Positions 1 to 5,401 are shown, numbered from the stretch's first letter. The stretch is 5,653 nucleotides of DNA from an uncultured Ruminococcus sp. (GCF_946187255.1 NZ_CAMHRZ010000229.1:1-5653); one strand, 5' to 3'. Numbers and translations are program-made. Notes: generated from the sequence alone by a model not told the origin.

Positions 1-19
1 TTTGGTGCGCAGAGGGGGT

Positions 20-40
20 ATGGGGGGCTCCGCCACCCAT
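20..40 (-). terminator. GC-rich hairpin directly after the ECF gene; weak terminator candidate
   Basis: Bases 20-28 pair with 32-40 (ATGGG with CCCAT, one G/A mismatch, then three more GC pairs) around a 3-base loop. The hairpin begins one base past the stop codon of the ECF S-component gene. A hairpin here could end or stabilise the transcript. However, no run of T follows it on the minus strand, so a classical intrinsic terminator is not shown. It could equally be part of a dispersed GC-rich repeat. Confidence 0.35.
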
Positions 41-610
41 TTAGATAGCATTATGCATTATGAATTTAAAAAGCCCCGTTTTATCCAGCAGTGAACCCAC
101 TGCAAGGTATATTCCCGAACCTACTGCTATCTGTACACAGTACGCAGGTGTCTGTCCAAAGGCTGCCGCTATCGTTGCGGATGAAAAGCCGTCTGTCATG
201 AATATGCCCTGATACAGGCTGTATCCCACGATGCACAGCGCCAGTGAGGGTATCAGCGCGATGATGTTGCGCAGGCAGATTATCTTTCCCTTGCGTGAGG
301 TGAAAAACAGCGAGGTCACTGCCTTGATGATCACTGTTGCGGGTATCCATATCGCAAATCCGCTCAGTCCGTCCGCCATTGCCCCGCCGACAGCCGCCGC
401 AGCAGCAGCGTAGGGCGTGGGAAGTATACAAGCCGCCAGAAATACCGCACTGTCACCCGCGTGGGTGTAACCCGCACCTGTAGGCACTCTCACAAACGCT
501 GTCAGTAAATAGATCAGCGCCGCAAATAAGCCCGAAAGAGCCAGGTTTTGCAGTTTCTTATGGTCGATGTTCTTTGCCTTAACATTGTTGATAGTTTTTG
601 TCTGTGTCAT
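41..610 (-). CDS. ECF transporter S component (substrate-binding membrane protein)
   Basis: Predicted substrate-specific subunit of an energy-coupling factor importer. In this class an S component captures a small molecule in the membrane and works with a shared EcfA/EcfA'/EcfT module, which is not in this window. The 189-residue protein has about five to six hydrophobic segments, near residues 22-42, 53-80, 84-103, 115-135 and 155-175. The block at residues 47-84 (GYTHAGDS, then a proline and alanine-rich stretch, then GGAMADGLSG) is typical of the ECF S-component family with this fold. I chose the ATG at 610 because AAGGAG at 619-624 lies 8 bases upstream; the GTG codons at 616 and 619 are too close to it or overlap it. 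It lies downstream of a purine nucleoside phosphorylase gene on the same strand, which suggests a nucleoside, purine or related substrate, but this is inference. It has its own promoter. The C-terminal FIMHN residues come from a short repeat also found at the end of the phosphorylase gene. Confidence 0.85.
   Translation of the reverse strand: MTQTKTINNVKAKNIDHKKLQNLALSGLFAALIYLLTAFVRVPTGAGYTHAGDSAVFLAACILPTPYAAAAAAVGGAMADGLSGFAIWIPATVIIKAVTSLFFTSRKGKIICLRNIIALIPSLALCIVGYSLYQGIFMTDGFSSATIAAAFGQTPAYCVQIAVGSGIYLAVGSLLDKTGLFKFIMHNAI
50..66 (-). repeat. AATTCATAATGCATAAT repeat, copy 1 (inside gene 3' end)
   Basis: On the minus strand this 17-mer matches 922-938 at 16 of 17 positions (AATTCATAATTCATAAT there). 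It is built of an imperfect octamer, ATTCATAA/ATGCATAA. It sits inside the last codons of the ECF S-component gene and encodes the FIMHN part of its C-terminus. The two copies are in the same orientation and both lie at a gene's 3' end. Confidence 0.6.
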
Positions 611-632
611 ATTCACCACTCCTTATGCTGAC

Positions 633-661
633 ATTATAGCACGATGCAGGGACAAAAGCAA
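633..661 (-). promoter_or_regulatory. Extended -10 promoter for the ECF S-component gene
   Basis: On the minus strand TATAAT (638-633) is preceded by TG at the extended -10 position (TGCTATAAT). A weak -35, TTGCTT (661-656), stands 17 bases upstream. The predicted start near 626 gives a leader of only about 16 bases, just enough for the AAGGAG at 619-624. The ECF gene can therefore be transcribed separately from the phosphorylase operon. Confidence 0.6.
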
Positions 662-701
662 ATCGCTGCTGAGTGGTGTGGGTGCGTTGTTTATTGTGAG
701 C

Positions 702-710
702 TGTGCATAA
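702..710 (-). promoter_or_regulatory. DnaA-box match (TTATGCACA)
   Basis: The minus strand reads TTATGCACA, an exact match to the DnaA-box consensus TTATNCACA. It lies 86 bases from a second, oppositely oriented match. Binding is not shown. A single such match can occur by chance, but the pair in one short spacer is noteworthy. Confidence 0.4.
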
Positions 711-795
711 ATAATGCGTTTTGCTGCGGCTTAATTAAGTTGGCTTGTGACAGCATATTTCATACTAATCTTAGGGGAATTATTCGTAATGGGCG

Positions 796-804
796 TTATC
801 CACA
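796..804 (+). promoter_or_regulatory. DnaA-box match (TTATCCACA)
   Basis: TTATCCACA is the high-affinity form of the DnaA box. It faces the TTATGCACA match at 702-710. I found no other exact TTATNCACA in the window. It could be a regulatory or DnaA-titrating site; there is no sign of a full origin (no box array, no obvious unwinding element, no dnaA or dnaN). Confidence 0.45.
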
Positions 805-915
805 AACGACACAGTTTATAACAGCGGCGAATAGTGCATTTTACAGATTTGAACGATAAGCAGGATAAACGGACGCGGAAGTACACTCGTTCAGCACAGC
901 ATACTCCCGCCCCTG

Positions 916-1740
916 TCAACAATTATGAATTATGAATTGCACGACCAGTTCGCCGAACTTTTCCGCAGCTTCATCAGCAGCCTGCTTTACTTCTTCGTGT
1001 GAAAGCGGTACAGCGGATATCCCCGCCGCCATGTTGGTTATCAGCGAGATGCCGCAGACTTTCATGCCTATATGCCTTGCGGCTATGGCTTCCACTGCCG
1101 TGGACATACCCACAGCATCCGCCCCCAGCAGAGAAAGCATTTTTATCTCCGCAGGTGTCTCGTATGAAGGTCCCGTCAGCTGGCAGTATACTCCGCTTTT
1201 GAGGGTCATGCCCAGTTCTTCCGCACATTTCAGCATCTTTTCACGAAGTCCCCTGTCGTATACCTCGCTCATGTCGGGGAAACGTGTGCCCTTGAAATCA
1301 GGGGAAGTGCTTATCAGCGGGTTCGGCACGAATGTGGCTATATGGTCGGTCAGCATCATCAGATCCCCTGCCGAGAAATTCTTGTTGATACCACCCGCCG
1401 CATTGGTCAGCAGCAGAGTTTCCGCGCCCAGCAGTGCCATCAGTCTTGCGGGCATGATAACGTCCTCCATCGGGTAGCCCTCATAGTAATGCACCCGTCC
1501 CTGCATTGCAATAACGTTTACGCCGCCTATCTTTCCGCAAACGAACCTGCCCTTGTGACCGTCAACGGTGGAGCGCGGAAAGCCGGGTATATCCGCATAG
1601 TCTATGTATACCGCGTCCTCTATGCGCTCAGCGAGACCGCCCAGTCCCGAGCCCAGTACTATACCCGCCTTCGGGCGTGCGGAAAGCCTGCTTTCCACAT
1701 ATTTTACAGCATTTGACAGCCTTTCGGATATCTCAGCCAT
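916..1740 (-). CDS. punA: Purine nucleoside phosphorylase, trimeric PNP/MTAP family
   Basis: Cytoplasmic salvage enzyme that splits purine nucleosides with phosphate into free base and (deoxy)ribose 1-phosphate. The 274-residue protein has the expected family length and all main motifs: the phosphate loop GSGLGG at 30-35, GHKGRF at 61-66, QGRVHYYEGY at 80-89, TNAAGG at 112-117, GPSYETPAE at 190-198, GMSTAVEA at 211-218 and TNMAAG at 235-240. By comparison with the human trimeric enzyme, Glu194, Asn236 and His248 correspond to Glu201, Asn243 and His257. The Glu/Asn pair is the signature for 6-oxopurines such as inosine and guanosine, so MTAP activity is less likely. The ATG at 1740 is set by AAGGAGGAA at 1747-1755, which lies inside the end of the preceding gene. 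That gene's stop is only 3 bases away, so translation is probably coupled. The last residues, FIIHNC, are encoded by an AT-rich repeat. Confidence 0.95.
   Translation of the reverse strand: MAEISERLSNAVKYVESRLSARPKAGIVLGSGLGGLAERIEDAVYIDYADIPGFPRSTVDGHKGRFVCGKIGGVNVIAMQGRVHYYEGYPMEDVIMPARLMALLGAETLLLTNAAGGINKNFSAGDLMMLTDHIATFVPNPLISTSPDFKGTRFPDMSEVYDRGLREKMLKCAEELGMTLKSGVYCQLTGPSYETPAEIKMLSLLGADAVGMSTAVEAIAARHIGMKVCGISLITNMAAGISAVPLSHEEVKQAADEAAEKFGELVVQFIIHNC
922..938 (-). repeat. AATTCATAATTCATAAT repeat, copy 2 (inside phosphorylase 3' end)
   Basis: Two tandem octamers (ATTCATAA) on the minus strand encode the FIIHN end of the purine nucleoside phosphorylase, just before its TGA stop. It matches the copy at 50-66 with a single mismatch. 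Its position at the very end of a gene suggests that it belongs to a dispersed AT-rich repeat overlapping stop codons. Confidence 0.6.
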
Positions 1741-1743
1741 GTA

Positions 1744-2019
1744 TCATTCCTCCTTGTCGTTTTTGTCCTTCATTGCCATGATATCGGCAAGTATCTCCGC
1801 CGAGCTTGCCTGCTTTGTGTGGTTTATATGGTTCCTGAAAAGGCGTATCAGCGCAGCCAGCAGGCTCACGACAACAGCCGCGCCTATCAGCATTGCCGTT
1901 CCCGCTATCGTCCGCGGAGACACCTGCCCCGCTTTTACGCCCTTTGCCATAACGCCCAGCACCGCCATGAAAAGTATGAACAACAGCATTATGACTATAA
2001 GGATACTTGTATGTTTCAT
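1744..2019 (-). CDS. Small two-helix membrane protein, function unknown
   Basis: I do not recognise this 91-residue protein. It begins with a hydrophobic helix at about residues 5-25, then has a short basic linker (KGVKAGQVSPR) and a second helix at about 38-61. It ends in a charged tail that is basic just after the helix (RLFRNHINH) and acidic/lysine-rich at the end (KDKNDKEE). This fits an inner-membrane hairpin with a cytoplasmic or extracellular tail of about 30 residues. The first helix could instead be read as an uncleaved signal anchor. The ATG at 2019 is preceded by AAAGGAGA at 2025-2032, 6 bases away. It follows holB by 20 bases and precedes the phosphorylase by 3, so it is cotranscribed. 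Good ribosome binding site and tight packing argue for a real gene. Confidence 0.8.
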   Translation of the reverse strand: MKHTSILIVIMLLFILFMAVLGVMAKGVKAGQVSPRTIAGTAMLIGAAVVVSLLAALIRLFRNHINHTKQASSAEILADIMAMKDKNDKEE

Positions 2020-2039
2020 TGTTGTCTCCTTTGCGTTAT

Positions 2040-3017
2040 CTATGCTCCGAATATCTCTGCCGTAAGGCTGTTGCAGACAAGCGACAGACTGCAGTTCGCG
2101 TCTATTCGCCTGATGTAGCTGCTCACCGTGTCGTAAAGGTCAGCGCCCGCCGCAAGGGTCAGCCGCCTTGACAAGCCCTCTGCGGCGCGGGTGTCGCAGC
2201 CCTCAGCCTGTCCGCCCGTCAGCATCACGCAGGCATCGCGGATAAGCTCTGAAAACAGATAAAGCGCTTCTCTCAGCTGAGCTTTTTTGCCGTCGCTGCC
2301 CGCCAGCGTTTTAAGAAACTGATACTCCGAGCCTTCGGTATAAGCCGCAGCGATATCCCTTGCCAGCCCTGCGGAATAATAGAACTGCTCCTTTTCCATA
2401 TAAGCCCTGCAACGCCCGATATTGCCCTTGCCTGCTTCCAGTGCTTCATGTATCTCGGTGATGTCGCGGTCGGGGTAGTTCTCCTGTAAATACTCCCCGC
2501 TTTCCTGCATTGTCACGGGTCTCACCCCAAGGCTCACGCATCGGGAGATTATGGTGCTGAGGAATGTCTCCCTGCTGCGGGCGGTGAGTATCAGCGCCGT
2601 GTGGTCGGGTGGCTCTTCTATCAGCTTCAGCAGTATATTCTGCACCTGCACCGTGGTCTGCACCGACAGGTCAAGGTCGGGTATGACGAATACTTTTATA
2701 TTGCCCTCGCTGGGGGTGCGGGGGGCGGCGGCTACCACGTCGTCGCGGATATCATCTACTATATAGTTCCCCTTTTCGTTGGGTTCTGCGAATATAAGGT
2801 CGGGGTGGGTGCCCCTTTCTATCATCATGCAGGAATGGCATTTCCCGCAGGGTATGCCCGAACCCTCCTCGCACATCAGCTGTGCGGCGATATACTTCGC
2901 CACCGCCTTTTTGCCCAGTCCCTTGCCGCCGTGGAGTATCAGCGAGTGCGGCTCGCGCCCTGCCGCCACCATGCGGGCGGTGCTGGCGAGCAGCTCGTTG
3001 TTTCCGTATATCCTCAT
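2040..3017 (-). CDS. holB: DNA polymerase III delta prime subunit
   Basis: Clamp-loader subunit that, with delta and tau/gamma, opens the beta sliding clamp onto primed DNA. The 325-residue length fits the Gram-positive HolB family. An AAA+ core is visible: a P-loop GGKGLGKK at 30-37, a zinc-binding module with Cys49, Cys57, Cys60 and Cys63, the segment NILLKLIEEPP at 127-137, and the sensor-1 SRC motif at 158-160. The P-loop ends in Lys rather than Ser/Thr, consistent with delta prime subunits, which generally do not hydrolyse ATP. The rest of the protein (about 210-325) is the weakly conserved collar domain. The ATG at 3017 lies 3 bases after the darA stop with only a weak AGGT site upstream (3025-3028), so coupling to darA translation is likely. 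The darA-holB order matches Bacillus and many Clostridia. Confidence 0.93.
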   Translation of the reverse strand: MRIYGNNELLASTARMVAAGREPHSLILHGGKGLGKKAVAKYIAAQLMCEEGSGIPCGKCHSCMMIERGTHPDLIFAEPNEKGNYIVDDIRDDVVAAAPRTPSEGNIKVFVIPDLDLSVQTTVQVQNILLKLIEEPPDHTALILTARSRETFLSTIISRCVSLGVRPVTMQESGEYLQENYPDRDITEIHEALEAGKGNIGRCRAYMEKEQFYYSAGLARDIAAAYTEGSEYQFLKTLAGSDGKKAQLREALYLFSELIRDACVMLTGGQAEGCDTRAAEGLSRRLTLAAGADLYDTVSSYIRRIDANCSLSLVCNSLTAEIFGA

Positions 3018-3020
3018 GAG

Positions 3021-3344
3021 TTATACCTGTTCAAAGCGCTCGATATCGGTGACGAATATAGTCGCGCCGCCGATGGCTACCTCCACGGGCACCGACTGAT
3101 CTCCGTGCGGCTCGCTTATAACAGATGAGGGCACGAACTGTTTCCTTTTGCGGGAATGTTCTTTCAGCACCTCAATGACGGTATCCACCTGTGCATCCTC
3201 ACAGCATATCATAAAGGTGGTGTTCCCCGCCATGAGGAATCCCCCCGTCGAGGACAGCTTAGTGGCGCGTATCCCAGCCTTTTGCAGTCCCTTGTTGACT
3301 GCGTAGGTGTCATCGTTGTTGACGACAGCATATACAAGTTTCAT
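3021..3344 (-). CDS. darA: Cyclic-di-AMP receptor, PII-like (DarA/PstA)
   Basis: Small cytoplasmic PII-like protein that forms trimers and binds cyclic di-AMP; its downstream partner is generally not settled. The 107-residue protein has the family hallmarks: the start MKLVYAVVNNDD, TKLSSTGGFLMAGNTTFM at 28-45 (the ligand-binding segment) and the C-terminal VEVAIGGATIFVTDIERFEQ at 87-106. Between them lies the large variable loop (about 62-86). The start at 3344 is chosen because GGAGGT (3353-3358) is 8 bases upstream and because family members begin MKL; a longer frame reaching 3374 reads across this ribosome binding site and is unlikely. It lies between the decarboxylase (43-base gap) and holB (3-base gap), as in the Bacillus yaaO-tmk-darA-yaaR-holB block. 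Confidence 0.95.
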   Translation of the reverse strand: MKLVYAVVNNDDTYAVNKGLQKAGIRATKLSSTGGFLMAGNTTFMICCEDAQVDTVIEVLKEHSRKRKQFVPSSVISEPHGDQSVPVEVAIGGATIFVTDIERFEQV

Positions 3345-3387
3345 TATAAAGTACCTCCGTGAGTTGAATATCAAAGTTCAATACCTA

Positions 3388-4728
3388 TTATAACACACTG
3401 ACGCGCAAAACGCCATACCTTTTGAGAATTTTTATTATATCCGCAGTTATCACCTCTCCGCTGATGACAGCGGGCACCGAGGGCTGACAGCTGGTCACGG
3501 TAAGTCCGCAGACAAGCCCCTCAGCGTCCTCCACGTCCACCTCGCGGGAGGGTGAAAACGCCGCTTTGCGTATCGGCATACTCACCACTGCTTCGGGCAG
3601 TATATCGGGTATTGCTCTTTCGCCCTTTCCTGCGGGGATCTCTGTCATGAGCTTTTCAAGGCGCGTATAGTCTTCCTCGCTGTTGAAAGGCGTAGTCATC
3701 AGCACGGTGTACTGCGGGTCGGTATATTCGGGTTCTATAAAGGCTTCGCGCATCCTGTCCCCCAGTTCATCGCCGTTCATGCCGCATTCCGCTGCGGCTA
3801 TGGTTATCTTGCATTTTTCGCCGCCAACAGTCTTCCAGCCCGCGCTGTTGAGCCGCTGTTTGCAGAGTTCCGTTCGGCTGACACACTCCGCCAGCCTTTG
3901 GCGGTAGTCCTTTCCGATCATATCCATGCACAGGTCGATGCTTTCCATAATAAGGTAGGAGGGACTTGTGGAGGCGAACAGGGACATGACGTTTTTGGCG
4001 CACTCCCCGTAGCCCTCAGGCGCGTTCTTTGAGATATGCAGCAGCGCACCGCCCGTATAGCAGGGAAGTGTCTTGTGGGCTGAATCACAGCACATATCTG
4101 CGCCGAGAGTTATGGGGTGGATATCCTCATCCAGGAACCGCAGGTAGGCACCGTGGGCGTTATCGACGATCAGGGGTATGTCCCTTTCTCTGCAAAAACC
4201 CGATAGTGCGGGAATATCCGCGATATTGCCCAGATAGTCGGGAGAGGTCACATACACCGCATCGGGCTTGTACGGGCAGGCGAAAAGGGTGCGCACCATA
4301 TCCTCCACCGTAAAGCCCGAGGAACACAGCGACCGTGAGCCTGCCGCAGGGTACACCCAGCGGACGTCGATATCCAGGAGGATGCAGGCGTTTATGAAAG
4401 CCTTGTGTACGTTGCGCGGTGCCATGACCAGCATACGTCTGCTGTGGTCTTTGCGGCAGCGGTGGGCTATGGCGAGCATGGTCTTTATGCAAAGGCTGGA
4501 GCCCTCGGTGGAGTACAGCGTCCTCGCAGTGCCGAACAGTTCGGCGGCGTTCTCCTCGCTTCGGGCGATGATGCCCTCCGGCTCGTAAAGGTAGTCCGCG
4601 CCCTTTATCTCGGTGAGGTCGCAGGGCTCCAGCCCGTGGAGAACTTGTCCCTTGTGACCTGGCATATGGAACCGCGATACTCCGCTGTCGGCGTATCTGC
4701 GGGCAAATTCAAATATGGGAGATGACAT
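3388..4728 (-). CDS. Orn/Lys/Arg decarboxylase family PLP enzyme (YaaO-like)
   Basis: Fold-type I PLP-dependent enzyme of the basic amino acid decarboxylase family, likely making a polyamine or diamine (from lysine, arginine or ornithine) in the cytoplasm; the substrate cannot be read from the sequence. Seen in the 446-residue protein: HMPGHKG at 21-27, STEGSS at 73-78, the probable cofactor-stacking His108, VDNAHGAYL at 188-196 with Asp189 contacting the pyridine nitrogen, and SAHKTLP at 216-222 with Lys219 as the Schiff-base lysine. A C-terminal domain contains the QPSVPAVISGE segment typical of the family. It is somewhat shorter than Bacillus YaaO (about 480) and lacks the N-terminal wing domain of the long inducible forms. 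The ATG at 4728 follows AAGGAAGGA (4734-4742). It is first in the run that contains darA and holB, as yaaO is in Bacillus. I see no convincing promoter directly upstream. Confidence 0.9.
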   Translation of the reverse strand: MSSPIFEFARRYADSGVSRFHMPGHKGQVLHGLEPCDLTEIKGADYLYEPEGIIARSEENAAELFGTARTLYSTEGSSLCIKTMLAIAHRCRKDHSRRMLVMAPRNVHKAFINACILLDIDVRWVYPAAGSRSLCSSGFTVEDMVRTLFACPYKPDAVYVTSPDYLGNIADIPALSGFCRERDIPLIVDNAHGAYLRFLDEDIHPITLGADMCCDSAHKTLPCYTGGALLHISKNAPEGYGECAKNVMSLFASTSPSYLIMESIDLCMDMIGKDYRQRLAECVSRTELCKQRLNSAGWKTVGGEKCKITIAAAECGMNGDELGDRMREAFIEPEYTDPQYTVLMTTPFNSEEDYTRLEKLMTEIPAGKGERAIPDILPEAVVSMPIRKAAFSPSREVDVEDAEGLVCGLTVTSCQPSVPAVISGEVITADIIKILKRYGVLRVSVL

Positions 4729-4766
4729 GGTTATCCTTCCTTTGAGTGATGATCTGTACTGCTGAG

Positions 4767-4782
4767 GGGCGGATGATCGCCC
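4767..4782. other. Short GC hairpin upstream of the decarboxylase
   Basis: GGGCG (4767-4771) and CGCCC (4778-4782) form a perfect 5-bp stem around GATGAT. In the decarboxylase transcript it would lie about 25 bases upstream of the ribosome binding site. It has no following T run, so it is not an obvious terminator. Confidence 0.4.
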
Positions 4783-4791
4783 ACAGTATGG

Positions 4792-4832
4792 TATACCTTA
4801 TTAAAAGAAAAGTGTTTTGAAAAATGTACTGC
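4792..4832. repeat. Diverged ~40-bp direct repeat, copy A
   Basis: Copy A aligns with copy B at 4909-4947. The first 18 bases, TATACCTTATTAAAAGAA, are identical, and the end GTACTGC is also shared. Between them are four substitutions, each GC in copy B and AT in copy A, plus a 2-base length difference. The two copies start 117 bases apart in the same orientation. Confidence 0.8.
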
Positions 4833-4837
4833 ACTTT

Positions 4838-4879
4838 GGCTGCTGCCATTAGGCTACTGCCATTTGGCTACTGCCAAAT
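4838..4879. repeat. Three tandem 14-bp units
   Basis: The units are GGCTGCTGCCATTA (4838-4851), GGCTACTGCCATTT (4852-4865) and GGCTACTGCCAAAT (4866-4879). The first two differ at two positions. The third is altered so that it pairs with the second. The 14-base period is not a multiple of three, so the array is not a coding repeat. Confidence 0.8.
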
Positions 4880-4884
4880 GGCAG
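4857..4884. other. Perfect 12-bp hairpin with TACT loop
   Basis: CTGCCATTTGGC (4857-4868) and GCCAAATGGCAG (4873-4884) are perfect inverted copies around a 4-base loop (TACT; AGTA on the minus strand). This is the strongest hairpin in the window. It would form in RNA from either strand and overlaps the second and third tandem 14-bp units. No T run follows on the minus strand, so termination there is not indicated. Confidence 0.75.
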
Positions 4885-4908
4885 GCGATATGGGTACGAG
4901 GGTAAAAA

Positions 4909-4947
4909 TATACCTTATTAAAAGAAGCGTTCGGAAAAACGTACTGC
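4909..4947. repeat. Diverged ~40-bp direct repeat, copy B
   Basis: Partner of the repeat at 4792-4832, with the same 18-base beginning. Its GGAAAAACGTAC segment (4933-4944) occurs again, identical, at 4958-4969, so this end of the spacer holds a further partial copy. Confidence 0.8.
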
Positions 4948-5038
4948 GGCGGCGGGAGGAAAAACGTACAGTACAGATGATCTGACCGTTAGAACGGATA
5001 GCTCGGGGTCACTGCCCGCAAAAGGGCTTATTATCGGA

Positions 5039-5401
5039 CTAAGTATCGTTTTTTGTACTTGTATCAGGCATATCCCCGCTGAAAAGCCTGCGTATCGCTT
5101 CCTTGCCCAGAGTGCCCGTAAGCCGCTGTCTTCCGCGGGTTATCGTCCGTGATACAGTGGATCTGTCCACGCCGCATCTCTCCGCGATAGCATTGACGGT
5201 GAGCCCTTCTTTGTAGTATAATATTATATAACATTTTTGCTTTTTAGTCAAATTATCCTCCATCAGTCTGCGCAAAGCCCTGAGATATGCGGCTTTTCGG
5301 GCATCGGTCACAGGGTCTGCGGGCGGGGCGGCGGATGTGTCATAGTCGGGGATGACGAGGTAGTCCTCGCCCAACTCAAACGAGAGCCTTTTTTTGGTCA
5401 A
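5039..5401 (-). CDS. Small sigma-70 region 4-like HTH protein
   Basis: Predicted DNA-binding regulator of 120 residues. Residues about 51-94 resemble sigma factor region 4: LTKKQKCYIILYYKEG, then a helix-turn-helix in LTVNAIAERCGVDRSTVSR, ending in the basic RGRQRL. Residues 1-50 hold an acidic, proline-containing stretch and a helix rich in Arg/Ala (33-47). I see no region 2, so it cannot be a normal complete sigma factor. Similar small proteins occur as regulators in Clostridia and on integrative elements. The start is TTG at 5401, the only start codon near TAAGGAGG (5413-5420). The spacing of 11 bases is slightly long, so translation may be modest. It has its own strong promoter with a LexA box, giving a leader of about 80 bases. 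The short tail after residue 108 is polar and probably unstructured. Confidence 0.75.
   Translation of the reverse strand: MTKKRLSFELGEDYLVIPDYDTSAAPPADPVTDARKAAYLRALRRLMEDNLTKKQKCYIILYYKEGLTVNAIAERCGVDRSTVSRTITRGRQRLTGTLGKEAIRRLFSGDMPDTSTKNDT

Larger units (their letters stand above)
620..915. other. Gene-free spacer between the phosphorylase and ECF genes
   Basis: About 296 bases with no credible gene. Open frames at 644-859 (+) and 731-922 (-) lack ribosome binding sites, and their translations look random. It is visibly richer in A+T than the flanking genes. It contains the ECF promoter at its left end, two perfect DnaA-box matches (702-710 and 796-804) and the AT palindrome CTTAATTAAG near 730-739. 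I see no clear terminator after the phosphorylase gene. Confidence 0.7.
4748..4984. repeat. Repeat-rich spacer bounded by 14-bp inverted repeats
   Basis: The 310-base gap between the sigma-like gene and the decarboxylase has no gene but much structure. Its core is bounded by GATGATCTGTACTG (4748-4761) and CAGTACAGATGATC (4969-4982), which are inverted copies with one mismatch. GATGATC occurs three times (4748, 4772, 4976), and GTACTGC or GTACAGTAC recurs at 4756, 4826, 4941 and 4966-4974. Inside are two long direct repeats, a tandem array and a strong hairpin, listed separately. This may be a small non-coding element similar to a MITE, or a regulatory leader of the decarboxylase transcript. 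There is no transposase and no clear target duplication. Confidence 0.5.

Noticed and set aside
644..859. 71-codon open frame on the plus strand in the phosphorylase-ECF spacer
   Set aside because: No ribosome binding site before the ATG, and the translation (Cys-rich, no domain) looks random.
731..922. 63-codon minus-strand frame overlapping the phosphorylase end
   Set aside because: It would need a TTG start inside the AT-rich repeat, without a ribosome binding site, and the product resembles nothing.
2907..2930. HolB P-loop ending GKK instead of GKS/T as a damaged gene
   Set aside because: Delta prime subunits commonly have an altered P-loop, and all other HolB motifs are intact.
3345..3374. 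N-terminal extension of DarA (10 residues)
   Set aside because: It would place the GGAGGT ribosome binding site inside the gene, and the family starts at MKL.
4838..4884. Tandem repeat as a CRISPR array
   Set aside because: Units are 14 bp with no spacers between them and no cas genes nearby.
4907..4928. TATATT (minus strand) as a decarboxylase promoter -10
   Set aside because: No recognisable -35 at 16-18 bases upstream; the word is part of the repeated block.
5014..5027. GCCC-GCAAAA-GGGC hairpin after the sigma-like gene as a terminator
   Set aside because: Only four base pairs, and no T run on the minus strand.
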